Positions 25,805 to 34,055 of a stretch of DNA of 64,000 nucleotides are shown here, one piece after another. Where the stretch lies: positions 62,001-126,000 of the forward strand of contig JBEBHH010000004.1 in the NCBI GenBank assembly GCA_040080965.1, read 5' to 3'. The position numbers were made by a program, and so were the translations under genes. Numbering within the stretch: the first letter of the stretch is position 1; the number at the start of each line of letters is the position of its first letter. The notes beneath the pieces were generated by a model. The model was not told where the DNA came from. It ran no database searches and saw nothing but the letters and a program-made list of their open reading frames with translations. The stretch comes from SHZI01 sp040080965. Lineage in GTDB: Bacteria; Pseudomonadota; Gammaproteobacteria; Steroidobacterales; GCA-2729495.

Positions 25805-26202
25805 TGCTTGTCTCCTGCGCGCTGCATTTCTTCGTTGAGGGCATCACCGCCCAGGGCCATTTCCTTGTTCACGGCAACGGCCTTCGCCATCTCGGTACGG
25901 GCGGAAGCCAGCTCGGCCTCCACGCGCGCCTGGTCCGCCAGGCGCTCGGCCCCGACCATGTTTTTTGCCACCACGGCGCTGTCGGCGGAGGCAAGCTTCT
26001 CGCGGGCCTCGCCGAGCTCAACAGCTGCATAGCGGCCCGCCTCGGCCTTCTCGGCATTCGTTACGGCGGTCCGGGCGGAATCCAGCGACCGGGTCGGGGC
26101 CGGCGGCGTGGAGGCGCAGGCGCCGGCCAGCAGGAGCGAGCCCGCCAGGCCAGCCGCAGTGCACAGCCGGAGGCCGGAGGGTGTTCGGGACGTTGCGCGC
26201 AT
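25801..26202 (-). CDS. DUF4398 lipoprotein
   Basis: 133 residues: signal with lipobox LLLAGAC, then one helical DUF4398 domain (SARTAVTNAEKAEAGRYAAVELGEAREKL). It repeats the N-terminal half of the next gene product without the OmpA domain, and the genes overlap by four bases. The promoter region is shared with the divergent Crp/Fnr gene and holds two TGTNCG-N4-CGNACA palindromes, so it is probably in that regulon. Confidence 0.88.
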   Translation of the reverse strand: MRATSRTPSGLRLCTAAGLAGSLLLAGACASTPPAPTRSLDSARTAVTNAEKAEAGRYAAVELGEAREKLASADSAVVAKNMVGAERLADQARVEAELASARTEMAKAVAVNKEMALGGDALNEEMQRAGDKQ

Positions 26203-26268
26203 TGGGCTTCTCCAAACTTCAGGGGGAATGTTCGAGGCGTGAGGATGGGCGCGACGGGATTCAACGTC

Positions 26269-26284
26269 TGTGCGTTGACGTACA
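26269..26284. promoter_or_regulatory. Palindrome TGTNCG-N4-CGNACA, site 1
   Basis: Reads TGTGCG-TTGA-CGTACA, a full match to the shared motif. It lies in the divergent region between the DUF4398 lipoprotein operon and the Crp/Fnr gene at 26407. See the finding on the motif. Confidence 0.6.
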
Positions 26285-26298
26285 TGGCGGTGCCATGT
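26282..26298. repeat. Inverted repeat between the two palindromes
   Basis: ACATGGC and GCCATGT are separated by three bases. The repeat bridges sites 1 and 2 and could be an additional operator or a cruciform-prone element. Confidence 0.4.
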
Positions 26299-26311
26299 GC
26301 GCTACCGGACA
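26296..26311. promoter_or_regulatory. Palindrome TGTNCG-N4-CGNACA, site 2
   Basis: Reads TGTGCG-CTAC-CGGACA, a full match, 27 bp centre to centre from site 1 and about 100 bp before the start codons on both sides. Confidence 0.6.
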
Positions 26312-26406
26312 AACCGCAACAGCGATATGCTGCAATCTCACCTGCCCACCTGGTTCACCCCCCTCTCGTATCCCGCTGGGGGGGCGTTCACCCTCCGGAG
26401 TGCCCC

Positions 26407-27126
26407 ATGGCCAGAAAGCACGATCCGCGGCAGAACCGCCTCCTGGCAGCAATCCCCGCCACGGAATGGGCCCGCGTGCTGCCGCGACTGGAACTGACGG
26501 CCATGCCGCTGGGACACGTCCTCTATGAGTCCGGGATGGCGCTGCAGCACGTGTATTTCCCCACCAACTGCATCGTGTCCCTGCTCTACGTGATGGAAGA
26601 CGGCCACTCGGCCGAGATCGCCATCGTCGGCAAGGAAGGCATGGTGGGGGTCGCGCTCTTCATGGGCGGTGAAACCACCCCCAGCCGGGCCATCGTGCAG
26701 AGCGGCGGCCACGCCTACCGGCTGCCCGGCAAGGCGGTGAAGGAAGAGTTCAGCAACGCCGGCCCCGTCCAGCGCCTTTTGCTGCGCTATACCCAGGCGC
26801 TGATCACCCAGATGGCCCAGACCGCTGTGTGCAACCGGCACCACTCCGTCGAGCAGCAGTTGTGCCGGTGGCTGCTGTTGAGCCTCGACCGCCTCGACTC
26901 GAACGAACTGGTGATGACCCAGGAACTGATCGCCAACATGCTGGGCGTGCGCCGCGAAGGCGTCACGGAGTCCGCCGGCAAGCTGCAGAAGCTCGGCCTG
27001 ATCAGCTACAGCCGGGGACGGATCCAGGTGGTGGACCGGCCTGGCCTGGAGAATTACGCCTGCGAGTGCTATGCCGTGGTGAAGCGGGAGTTCGACCGCC
27101 TGCTGCCGCCGGGCCTCGCCAGCTGA
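26407..27126 (+). CDS. Crp/Fnr family transcriptional regulator (paralogue 1)
   Basis: 239 residues: an N-terminal cyclic-nucleotide-binding-like beta barrel (about 20-135), a long dimer helix, and a Crp-type winged helix (about 160-225) with recognition segment MLGVRREGVTESAGKLQ. The phosphate-binding cassette lacks the Glu and Arg-Ser that bind cAMP in Crp (here GMVGVALFMGGETTPSR), and there is no Fnr-type Cys cluster, so the signal is unknown. Two palindromes lie upstream, suggesting autoregulation. Paralogues at 29170 and 45496; paralogue 2 has a nearly identical recognition helix. Confidence 0.9.
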   Translation: MARKHDPRQNRLLAAIPATEWARVLPRLELTAMPLGHVLYESGMALQHVYFPTNCIVSLLYVMEDGHSAEIAIVGKEGMVGVALFMGGETTPSRAIVQSGGHAYRLPGKAVKEEFSNAGPVQRLLLRYTQALITQMAQTAVCNRHHSVEQQLCRWLLLSLDRLDSNELVMTQELIANMLGVRREGVTESAGKLQKLGLISYSRGRIQVVDRPGLENYACECYAVVKREFDRLLPPGLAS

Positions 27127-27182
27127 CGCCGGCCTGGCCGGCGCCACCGCTGTAAGGCGGCCCATGTGCGCCGCCGAACAGA

Positions 27183-27205
27183 AGTAGCGCGCCGGGCGCG
27201 CTACT
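27183..27205. repeat. Perfect inverted repeat between Crp/Fnr 1 and the diguanylate cyclase
   Basis: AGTAGCGCGCC and its complement flank a single central base. As RNA it would form a stem of about nine bp with a five-base loop, not followed by a T run. It is either an intercistronic hairpin or a symmetric protein site. Confidence 0.45.
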
Positions 27206-27251
27206 AATTCCCTCCGGGCAGGCCTGTGCCCCGTGCTCCGGAGTAATCGTC

Positions 27252-28112
27252 ATGAGAAAAGCCACCATCTCGCTGGCGCCGCGCACCAGCACCCTGGCGC
27301 AGCAGGAGGCCGACTTCACGGCCGAGGGTTCACCCGCGCCGGGCAAGATCACCCGTTCCGTGTACAAGACGCTGCCGGAATGCCTGGCGGTGCTCGAGAC
27401 GGTGAAGTCCTCGCTCGCCGAGGAAACAGGCCGGCGACGGCGTCTCGAACGGGAAGTGCTCAACGTGCGGGCGGCCCTCGAGCGGGCCCGCGCCGACCTT
27501 GCCGGCACCCAGGCCGGCGAACAGCACGCCCGTCACCTCGCCCTGCACGATGGCCTGACCTCGCTGCCGAACCGGCGCTTCTTCCGGGAGCGGCTGGAGC
27601 AGGCCGTAGAACGCCGCTCACCACTGCATCCGGCGCTGGCGGTGGTCTACCTTGACCTGGATGACTTCAAGCCGGTCAATGACCAGTACGGCCACGACGC
27701 CGGCGACGAGGTGCTCAGGATCGTCGCCAGGCGACTGGCGCGGACCGTCCGTTCAGAGGACATGATGAGTCGCCTGGGCGGGGACGAGTTTGCCTGCCTG
27801 CCGGCGGACTTCGACAGCGTTGAGCGGCTCACCCGCCTGGCGTCCAAACTGTTCGACGCTGTCTCCGCGCCGCTCAAGCTTGGCGGCCTGACGCTCACGA
27901 TCCGGCCGAGCATCGGCATCGCCACGTGTCCCGCGGATGGCCGGAGCGCCGACGCCCTGCTGAAGAGCGCCGACGCCGCCATGTACCGCGCCAAGCGCGA
28001 ACAGACCCGTTATGCCTTCCGCGAACGGGTGAGCAGGTTGAACACCGCCAGCAATGCGGCGCCCGAGGCGGCGGCGATCAGCATGGCCTTGACCGGCTCA
28101 TCCCGCACGTAG
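27252..28112 (+). CDS. Diguanylate cyclase (GGDEF)
   Basis: 286 residues, soluble. A helical N-terminal part (about 30-95, ending in a coiled coil) precedes a complete GGDEF domain (about 100-255): LHDGLTSLPNRRFF, LDLDDFKPVNDQYGH and LGGDEFACL. The inhibitory RxxD site five residues upstream is intact (RSED), so product inhibition is likely. It makes cyclic di-GMP; a PilZ protein is encoded at 7192. No sensory domain is recognised. The last 30 or so codons run antisense to the convergent DUF883-like gene. Ribosome binding site GGAG, 8 nt before the ATG. Confidence 0.92.
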   Translation: MRKATISLAPRTSTLAQQEADFTAEGSPAPGKITRSVYKTLPECLAVLETVKSSLAEETGRRRRLEREVLNVRAALERARADLAGTQAGEQHARHLALHDGLTSLPNRRFFRERLEQAVERRSPLHPALAVVYLDLDDFKPVNDQYGHDAGDEVLRIVARRLARTVRSEDMMSRLGGDEFACLPADFDSVERLTRLASKLFDAVSAPLKLGGLTLTIRPSIGIATCPADGRSADALLKSADAAMYRAKREQTRYAFRERVSRLNTASNAAPEAAAISMALTGSSRT

Positions 28113-28390
28113 GTCGCGGTGCTGGCGGAGACCCGCGAGGCCGTGGCACGTGCCTGCCGCGAGCCCTCGCGAACAGCGTCCACGCTCCGCGTCGCCAGGG
28201 CGCCGGCCTTTTCGGCCGCCCGGTTCAGCAGGGGCGTAATGGCGTCCTCGCGGATCTCCTGGGCGGCCTGACTGACGCTGTCCATGGTGGCGCTTGCGGC
28301 ACGCTGGGTTGAACGGATTGCCTGGTCGGCTGATTCCGCGGCCTGGCTGGCAAGGCTGATGACGGGTTCTGGTGATTTCCTGGTGAGCAT
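28010..28390 (-). CDS. DUF883/ElaB-like tail-anchored protein
   Basis: 126 residues: a long Ala/Ser/Gln-rich helix (AAESADQAIRSTQRAASA) and a C-terminal membrane anchor introduced by YVRDEPVKAMLIAAASGAALLAVF, the hallmark of ElaB/YqjD proteins. Those anchor stationary-phase ribosomes to the inner membrane in E. coli. ATG at 28390 with GAGG 8 nt upstream. Its 3' end overlaps the diguanylate cyclase gene by 103 bp, tail to tail. The promoter region is shared with sodB. Confidence 0.85.
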   Translation of the reverse strand: MLTRKSPEPVISLASQAAESADQAIRSTQRAASATMDSVSQAAQEIREDAITPLLNRAAEKAGALATRSVDAVREGSRQARATASRVSASTATYVRDEPVKAMLIAAASGAALLAVFNLLTRSRKA

Positions 28391-28482
28391 GAGCTGGTCC
28401 TCTATGGTTGGGAATCCGGATTGAACCGGGGGTGGGACCCGACGGCCCCACTGACGTGAGCCTGCGCGCCAGAGCACCTTTT

Positions 28483-28506
28483 GGTCAGTTCGCCAGCGAA
28501 CTGACC
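28483..28506. promoter_or_regulatory. Long palindrome upstream of sodB
   Basis: Eleven-bp arms (GGTCAGTTCGC and complement) around two bases. The core AGTTCG-CCAG-CGAACT keeps the GTNCG-N4-CGNAC centre of the shared motif with an altered outer base. It is centred about 42 bp before the sodB start and about 105 bp before the divergent DUF883 start. Confidence 0.6.
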
Positions 28507-28536
28507 CACGAACGGTCGCCGCGCTACAAGGCAGGC

Positions 28537-29169
28537 ATGAACAGCAAACTCCCCGAACTTCCCTACGCGCTCGATGCCCTCGAGCCCCATATCTCCCGCC
28601 GCACGCTCACCGCTCACCACGCGCACCATCACGCCCTCTACCTGGAGAAGACCCAGGCGCTGGTGAAGGACTCGCTGCTGGAATCCGCATCGCTCGAGGA
28701 AATCGTGCTGGCCGCCGCCGGCGAGGAGGACCACGCGCTTTTCAACGCCGCAGCCCAGGCCTGGAACCACGGGTTCTACTGGCGGAGCATGCGGCCAGGC
28801 GGCGGTGGCGACGCGCACGGCGATATCGGCCGGTTGATCGAGGAAGGGTTTGGCAGCCAGCAGGCGTTCCGCCGGGCCTTCATGGCCATCGCCGGCGAGC
28901 AGTTCGGCAGCGGCTGGGCCTGGATCGTGCTCGATGGCGACCAGGTGCGCCTGCTGACGACCGCCAATGCCGAGACGCCGCTCAACTCACCGCTCGTGCC
29001 GCTGCTGGCAATCGATCTCTGGGAGCACGCCTACTACCTGGACCACGAGTACCGGCGCGCTGACTACGTGGCGGCCTTCCTGGCGCACCTGGTCAACTGG
29101 GATTTCGCCAGCGAGAACCTCGGGGTGACGCTCGCCGCGAACATCGCGGCGCGGGCCGCTGTCCGCTGA
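28537..29169 (+). CDS. sodB: Iron superoxide dismutase
   Basis: 210 residues, no signal peptide, so cytoplasmic. Metal ligands: His27 region (LTAHHAHHHALYLEK), NHGFYW, and the Asp and His of DLWEHAYYLDHEYRR. The Gln in AAQAWNHGFYW supports an iron rather than manganese enzyme. It converts superoxide to O2 and H2O2. The 24-bp palindrome upstream suggests specific control. The gene ends one base before the convergent Crp/Fnr gene. Confidence 0.92.
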   Translation: MNSKLPELPYALDALEPHISRRTLTAHHAHHHALYLEKTQALVKDSLLESASLEEIVLAAAGEEDHALFNAAAQAWNHGFYWRSMRPGGGGDAHGDIGRLIEEGFGSQQAFRRAFMAIAGEQFGSGWAWIVLDGDQVRLLTTANAETPLNSPLVPLLAIDLWEHAYYLDHEYRRADYVAAFLAHLVNWDFASENLGVTLAANIAARAAVR

Positions 29170-29919
29170 TCAGGCGACCGGCAGTGCCGGCACCGGCTCC
29201 TGCCGGTACCGCACGTCGGAGAGCAGCCGCCCGGTTTCCTTCCGGACCACGGCGTAGCACTCGCAGGCACGGTCCTCGAGGGCAGACCGGTTGAGCACCG
29301 AGATGTGGCCCCGGCGGTAGCTGATGCAGCCCGCCTGCTGGAGCCGGCCGGCGGCCTCCGTGACGCCCTCGCGGCGCACGCCGAGCATGCCGGCGACCAG
29401 TTCGTGGGTCATCACCAGTTCCCGGCCAGCGCTCCGGTCCACCGCCAGCAACAGCCACCGGCAGAGCCGCTGCTCGATCGTGTGATGCCGGTTGCAGGCC
29501 GCCGTCTGGGTGACCTGGGTCATCAGCGCCTGGGTATAGCGGAGCAGCACCCGCTGGAGCAGCCCGGCCCGATGGAACTCCCGCATCAGCACCTGGCGCT
29601 CCAGGCGGTAGGCGTGACCGGCGGCCTGCACGACGGCCGAACTCGGGGTGGTGTCCCCGCCCATGAACAGCGAGACGCCGACCATGCCCTCGTTGCCCAC
29701 GCCCGCGGTCTCGGCCATGGCCCCCGATTCCATCACGTAGTGAAGGGAGACGATGGCGGTGGTGGGAAAGTACGCGTGCTGCAACTGTTCGCCGGGGTCG
29801 TACAGCCGCTCGCCCAGCGGCAGCGTCACCAGCTCGAGCTCGCCCGCCAGGCGCTCGAACTCGGCCGCCGGCAGGGCGGCGAGCAGGCTGTTCTGGCTCG
29901 GATTGTGGATTGATGCCAT
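29170..29919 (-). CDS. Crp/Fnr family transcriptional regulator (paralogue 2)
   Basis: 249 residues, closely similar to paralogue 1 throughout (QHAYFPTTAIVSL versus QHVYFPTNCIVSL; MLGVRREGVTEAAGRLQ versus MLGVRREGVTESAGKLQ), so both should read the same DNA sequence. The cAMP-binding residues are again not conserved. A degenerate half-palindrome (CGGACA) lies at 29936-29951, immediately upstream. It is downstream of the hybrid kinase/regulator pair on the same strand, separated by 24 nt, so it may be part of that operon. Confidence 0.9.
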   Translation of the reverse strand: MASIHNPSQNSLLAALPAAEFERLAGELELVTLPLGERLYDPGEQLQHAYFPTTAIVSLHYVMESGAMAETAGVGNEGMVGVSLFMGGDTTPSSAVVQAAGHAYRLERQVLMREFHRAGLLQRVLLRYTQALMTQVTQTAACNRHHTIEQRLCRWLLLAVDRSAGRELVMTHELVAGMLGVRREGVTEAAGRLQQAGCISYRRGHISVLNRSALEDRACECYAVVRKETGRLLSDVRYRQEPVPALPVA

Positions 29920-29943
29920 GGCGCGTTACTGCGGTTGTCCGTG

Positions 29944-30764
29944 CTAGTGCCGGGCCGTCAACTGGACGCCGATGCCGCGGTAGCCGATGAAGCGGCAGGC
30001 CTGGTTGAACATCGGCTCCCCGCTGACCTGGAAGCGCTGTTCCGAGCCATCGGCATTCACGCGACTGAAGACGAAGTCCAGGAACGGCCGTCGCTCGGCG
30101 ATCGCTTCCTGCAGCGCCCGCCGCTCGGCCTCGTTCCATCCGGCGACGTCCCCGCCCCCGGTCCCTTCTGCAAGTCCTTCGACGCGGATGCCAAGCATCT
30201 CGAGGACGGGCCCGGAAACCTTCGTGAAGGTGCCGCTCTCGTCCTGCTCCCAGTACCAGTCGGAGGCCAGCTCCGTCAGGCTGCGATAGCGGGCCTCGCT
30301 CTCCCGAAGCTCCGCCGTGCGCTCCGCCACCGTCTTCTCCAGCAGCACGCTGTAGCCCTTGAGCTTCCGGTACAGGAGGCGGACCTCCAGCATGTTCCGG
30401 ATGCGGGTCTGCGCCTCGATCAGGTCGAAGGGCTTGCTGATGAAGTCCCGGGCGCCGGCCTGCAGGGCACGCAGCTTGTGGCCCGGCTGGGCGGTGATCA
30501 CGAGGACCGGCAGGTAGCTGTCGGAATCGTTGGCCTTCAGGGCCTCGATCACCTCGAAGCCGTCCATGCCGGGCATCTGCAGGTCGAGCAGGATCAGGTC
30601 GTAGTGGTTCCTCCGGTGCAGCGCGCAGACCGCGGCCGGATCCCGGGTCGAGGCCACGTTGCTGTAGCCGCCTGCCTCCAGCAGCTGCTCCAGCAGAATC
30701 ACATTGGCCTGCTGGTCGTCGACGATGAGGATCTTCGAGCCGCGGATATCCGCTTCCGTAACCT

Positions 30765-30768
<4 letters not shown>
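29944..30768 (-). CDS. Response regulator with receiver and PAS domains
   Basis: 274 residues: receiver domain (about 10-130; acidic pair in ILIVDDQQ, phospho-acceptor in LILLDLQMPGMDG, Lys in FISKPF), a coiled coil (LYRKLKGYSVLLEKTVAERTAE), then a PAS domain (about 165-270, YRSLTELASDWYWEQD). There is no output enzyme, so it probably works by protein contacts. The ATG overlaps the end of the hybrid kinase gene by four bases, so the two form one pathway. Confidence 0.88.
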
Positions 30769-32432
<1,664 letters not shown>

Positions 32433-32464
32433 GGTCGATCATCGCGACGGGGCGGGCCGGCGTC

Positions 32465-32480
32465 TGTGCGGTGGCGAACA
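32465..32480. promoter_or_regulatory. Palindrome TGTNCG-N4-CGNACA, site 4
   Basis: Reads TGTGCG-GTGG-CGAACA. With its flanks (GTC on the left, GAC on the right) the symmetry extends to 22 bp. It is the best match in the window, centred 40 bp before the hybrid kinase start. Confidence 0.65.
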
Positions 32481-32506
32481 GACGCCTGCGGCGGGCCGGT
32501 GGCGGG

Positions 32507-33013
32507 TTACAGGTGGATCGGCGTGCAGTGCTCGCCGTAGATCTGCTGCAGCTGGTCCGCGACGCAGGCCCGGTGGCACTCCGCGGGCTGCCGCTCGAAG
32601 CAGGTGAGCGCCACCCGCTCCCCGTTCAGCAGCCAGGTATGGATGCCGTCCAGCAGGGGCTGCTGGTTCGGCAGGGTGCGGAGGACGAAATCCTCGAGGC
32701 GGGACTCACGGCCTTCGCGCGTCCGCGGCACGCGCTGACTTTCCGAGTGGGCTCCGAGCTGCCAGAGGTGTTCGTAGCGGATGCCCGCGTCCGCGCAGGC
32801 CCTGCCCAGCGCCAGGCGCCCGAAGTCGGCGTCGCGGCTGACGGCGGTACGGCGCAGGTCGCACAGGACCGTCACCGACCTGGAGACCAGCGCTTTCAGG
32901 TAGGCCTGCCGGGAGTAGCCCTGGTAGCCGATCGTGAACAGCCGGGTGCCGGCGTCCAGGACCACCGCGGGCCCGGGCGTCCGGTTGCGATAGCGGGTCA
33001 GCATGCCCAGCAT
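32507..33013 (-). CDS. DUF488 family protein
   Basis: 168 residues. DUF488 marks: FTIGYQGYSRQAYLKAL at the N terminus, CDLRRTAVSRDADF (the VRxxPxSR-like segment), and LTCFERQPAECHRACVADQL at the C terminus with the conserved Cys, His and Arg. Role unknown; members are soluble and often near stress genes. It lies 15 nt after the degenerate recombinase gene and upstream of the hybrid kinase promoter. Confidence 0.85.
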   Translation of the reverse strand: MLGMLTRYRNRTPGPAVVLDAGTRLFTIGYQGYSRQAYLKALVSRSVTVLCDLRRTAVSRDADFGRLALGRACADAGIRYEHLWQLGAHSESQRVPRTREGRESRLEDFVLRTLPNQQPLLDGIHTWLLNGERVALTCFERQPAECHRACVADQLQQIYGEHCTPIHL

Positions 33014-33028
33014 CAGCTCACCATCACG

Positions 33029-33922
33029 TCAGGCCACCGCCGGGGCGGACCGTGATGGCCGCCGGCCAAACTGGTGGGCCCGGCCGGTCTGCCGGAGCGC
33101 CGACGGCGTGACGCCCTGCTCCTGGCCGCATTCACTGGCCCATTTGCGCACCACGTGGCAGAGGGCCTGCCGGGTCATCGGGAGGCCGGACGCCGTGGGA
33201 AAGCAGTAGGCGCCCTGTGCCGGGCTGAAGCCGTTCGTCGCCGCAGACTCATGCAGCGTCTTGAGGATTCCCATCAGCGTCTCGTCCAGCACGAAGCTGC
33301 GGATCGCTCCGTCGCGCAACGGCACGCGCACGACGTGCCAGTGCTCGTCAATCTGCTGCCAGCGCAGGAGCCGGACGTCGGAGATGCCGAGGCCGGTGCC
33401 GTAGAGCATGCAGACGATCGCGTGATCTCGCCGGGCGCGGTAGGCCGAGGCGGGCGACACGAAGTCGCCGCGGGGCGCGCGCAGCAGGCTGCGCACGACC
33501 TCGGCCCGCACCAGGCCGGATCCGGGCCGGAGGCCCTGGGGTACCAGCACGGCCGCGGCCGGGTTGAGTGCCACCGCCCCGTGGTGGACCAGGAATGCAT
33601 AGAACCGGCGAAAGCTGGACATGTGCCGGGCCAGCGTGGACAGCTGGATCCCCTCTGCTGCCCGCTCCACCACGTAGCCGGTCAGGTCAGCCGTGCTGAG
33701 GGCGTCCAGGTGCTTCCCTCTGCCGGCGGCCCACCGCGAGAGGATGGCGAGGTCCAGGCCGTAGGCTTCGAGGGTGCTGGCGCTCACGTGGCGCTCGTCC
33801 CGGGCGCTCCGGGTGAAGCGGTCGATCCACTCATCGCCGGCTCCGGCCACGCGGCCGCCATTGCCGTTATCCACCGCACCGGTTGTGGAGGTGGAAGCAC
33901 AGGGAATCGGCGGAGCCAGCAT
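33029..33922 (-). CDS. Degenerate tyrosine recombinase (XerC/D-like, active site lost)
   Basis: 297 residues. The N-terminal SAM-like core-binding domain is recognisable (TLEAYGLDLAILSRWAAGRG, LARHMSSFRRFYAFLV, NPAAAVLVPQ), and the catalytic domain starts normally (RDHAIVCMLYGTGLGISDVRLLRW). The first catalytic Arg, normally in GLRxSE, is Gly here; the HxxR box reads SALR; and the sequence ends about 20 residues later without the second His box or the Tyr nucleophile. It should bind DNA at most. ATG at 33922 gives the usual XerD N-terminal length. I see no attachment site or mobile element beside it. Confidence 0.75.
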   Translation of the reverse strand: MLAPPIPCASTSTTGAVDNGNGGRVAGAGDEWIDRFTRSARDERHVSASTLEAYGLDLAILSRWAAGRGKHLDALSTADLTGYVVERAAEGIQLSTLARHMSSFRRFYAFLVHHGAVALNPAAAVLVPQGLRPGSGLVRAEVVRSLLRAPRGDFVSPASAYRARRDHAIVCMLYGTGLGISDVRLLRWQQIDEHWHVVRVPLRDGAIRSFVLDETLMGILKTLHESAATNGFSPAQGAYCFPTASGLPMTRQALCHVVRKWASECGQEQGVTPSALRQTGRAHQFGRRPSRSAPAVA

Positions 33923-33987
33923 GGAGTGGACTTTCGGGCGGACGGGAGAGCTTGAACAGGACGTTAGGGCGCTACCCCGTGCGTGTC

Positions 33988-34003
33988 TGTTCGGTATCGA
34001 ACG
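33988..34003. promoter_or_regulatory. Palindrome TGTNCG-N4-CGNACA, site 5 (one mismatch)
   Basis: Reads TGTTCG-GTAT-CGAACG; only the last base differs. Its right half also forms a ten-bp perfect palindrome, CGAACGTTCG (33998-34007). It lies between the divergent recombinase and ndvB genes, about 60 bp before the ndvB start. Confidence 0.55.
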
Positions 34004-34055
34004 TTCGAAAGCGCCGGAAGACCCCACACTCCACCCTTTTCGAGGTTTCCCTGCC

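Noticed and set aside
29936..29951. Site upstream of Crp/Fnr 2 (TGTCCG-TGCT-AGTGCC) as a full palindrome
   Set aside because: Only one half fits. It overlaps the stop of the preceding gene, so I mention it only with the gene.
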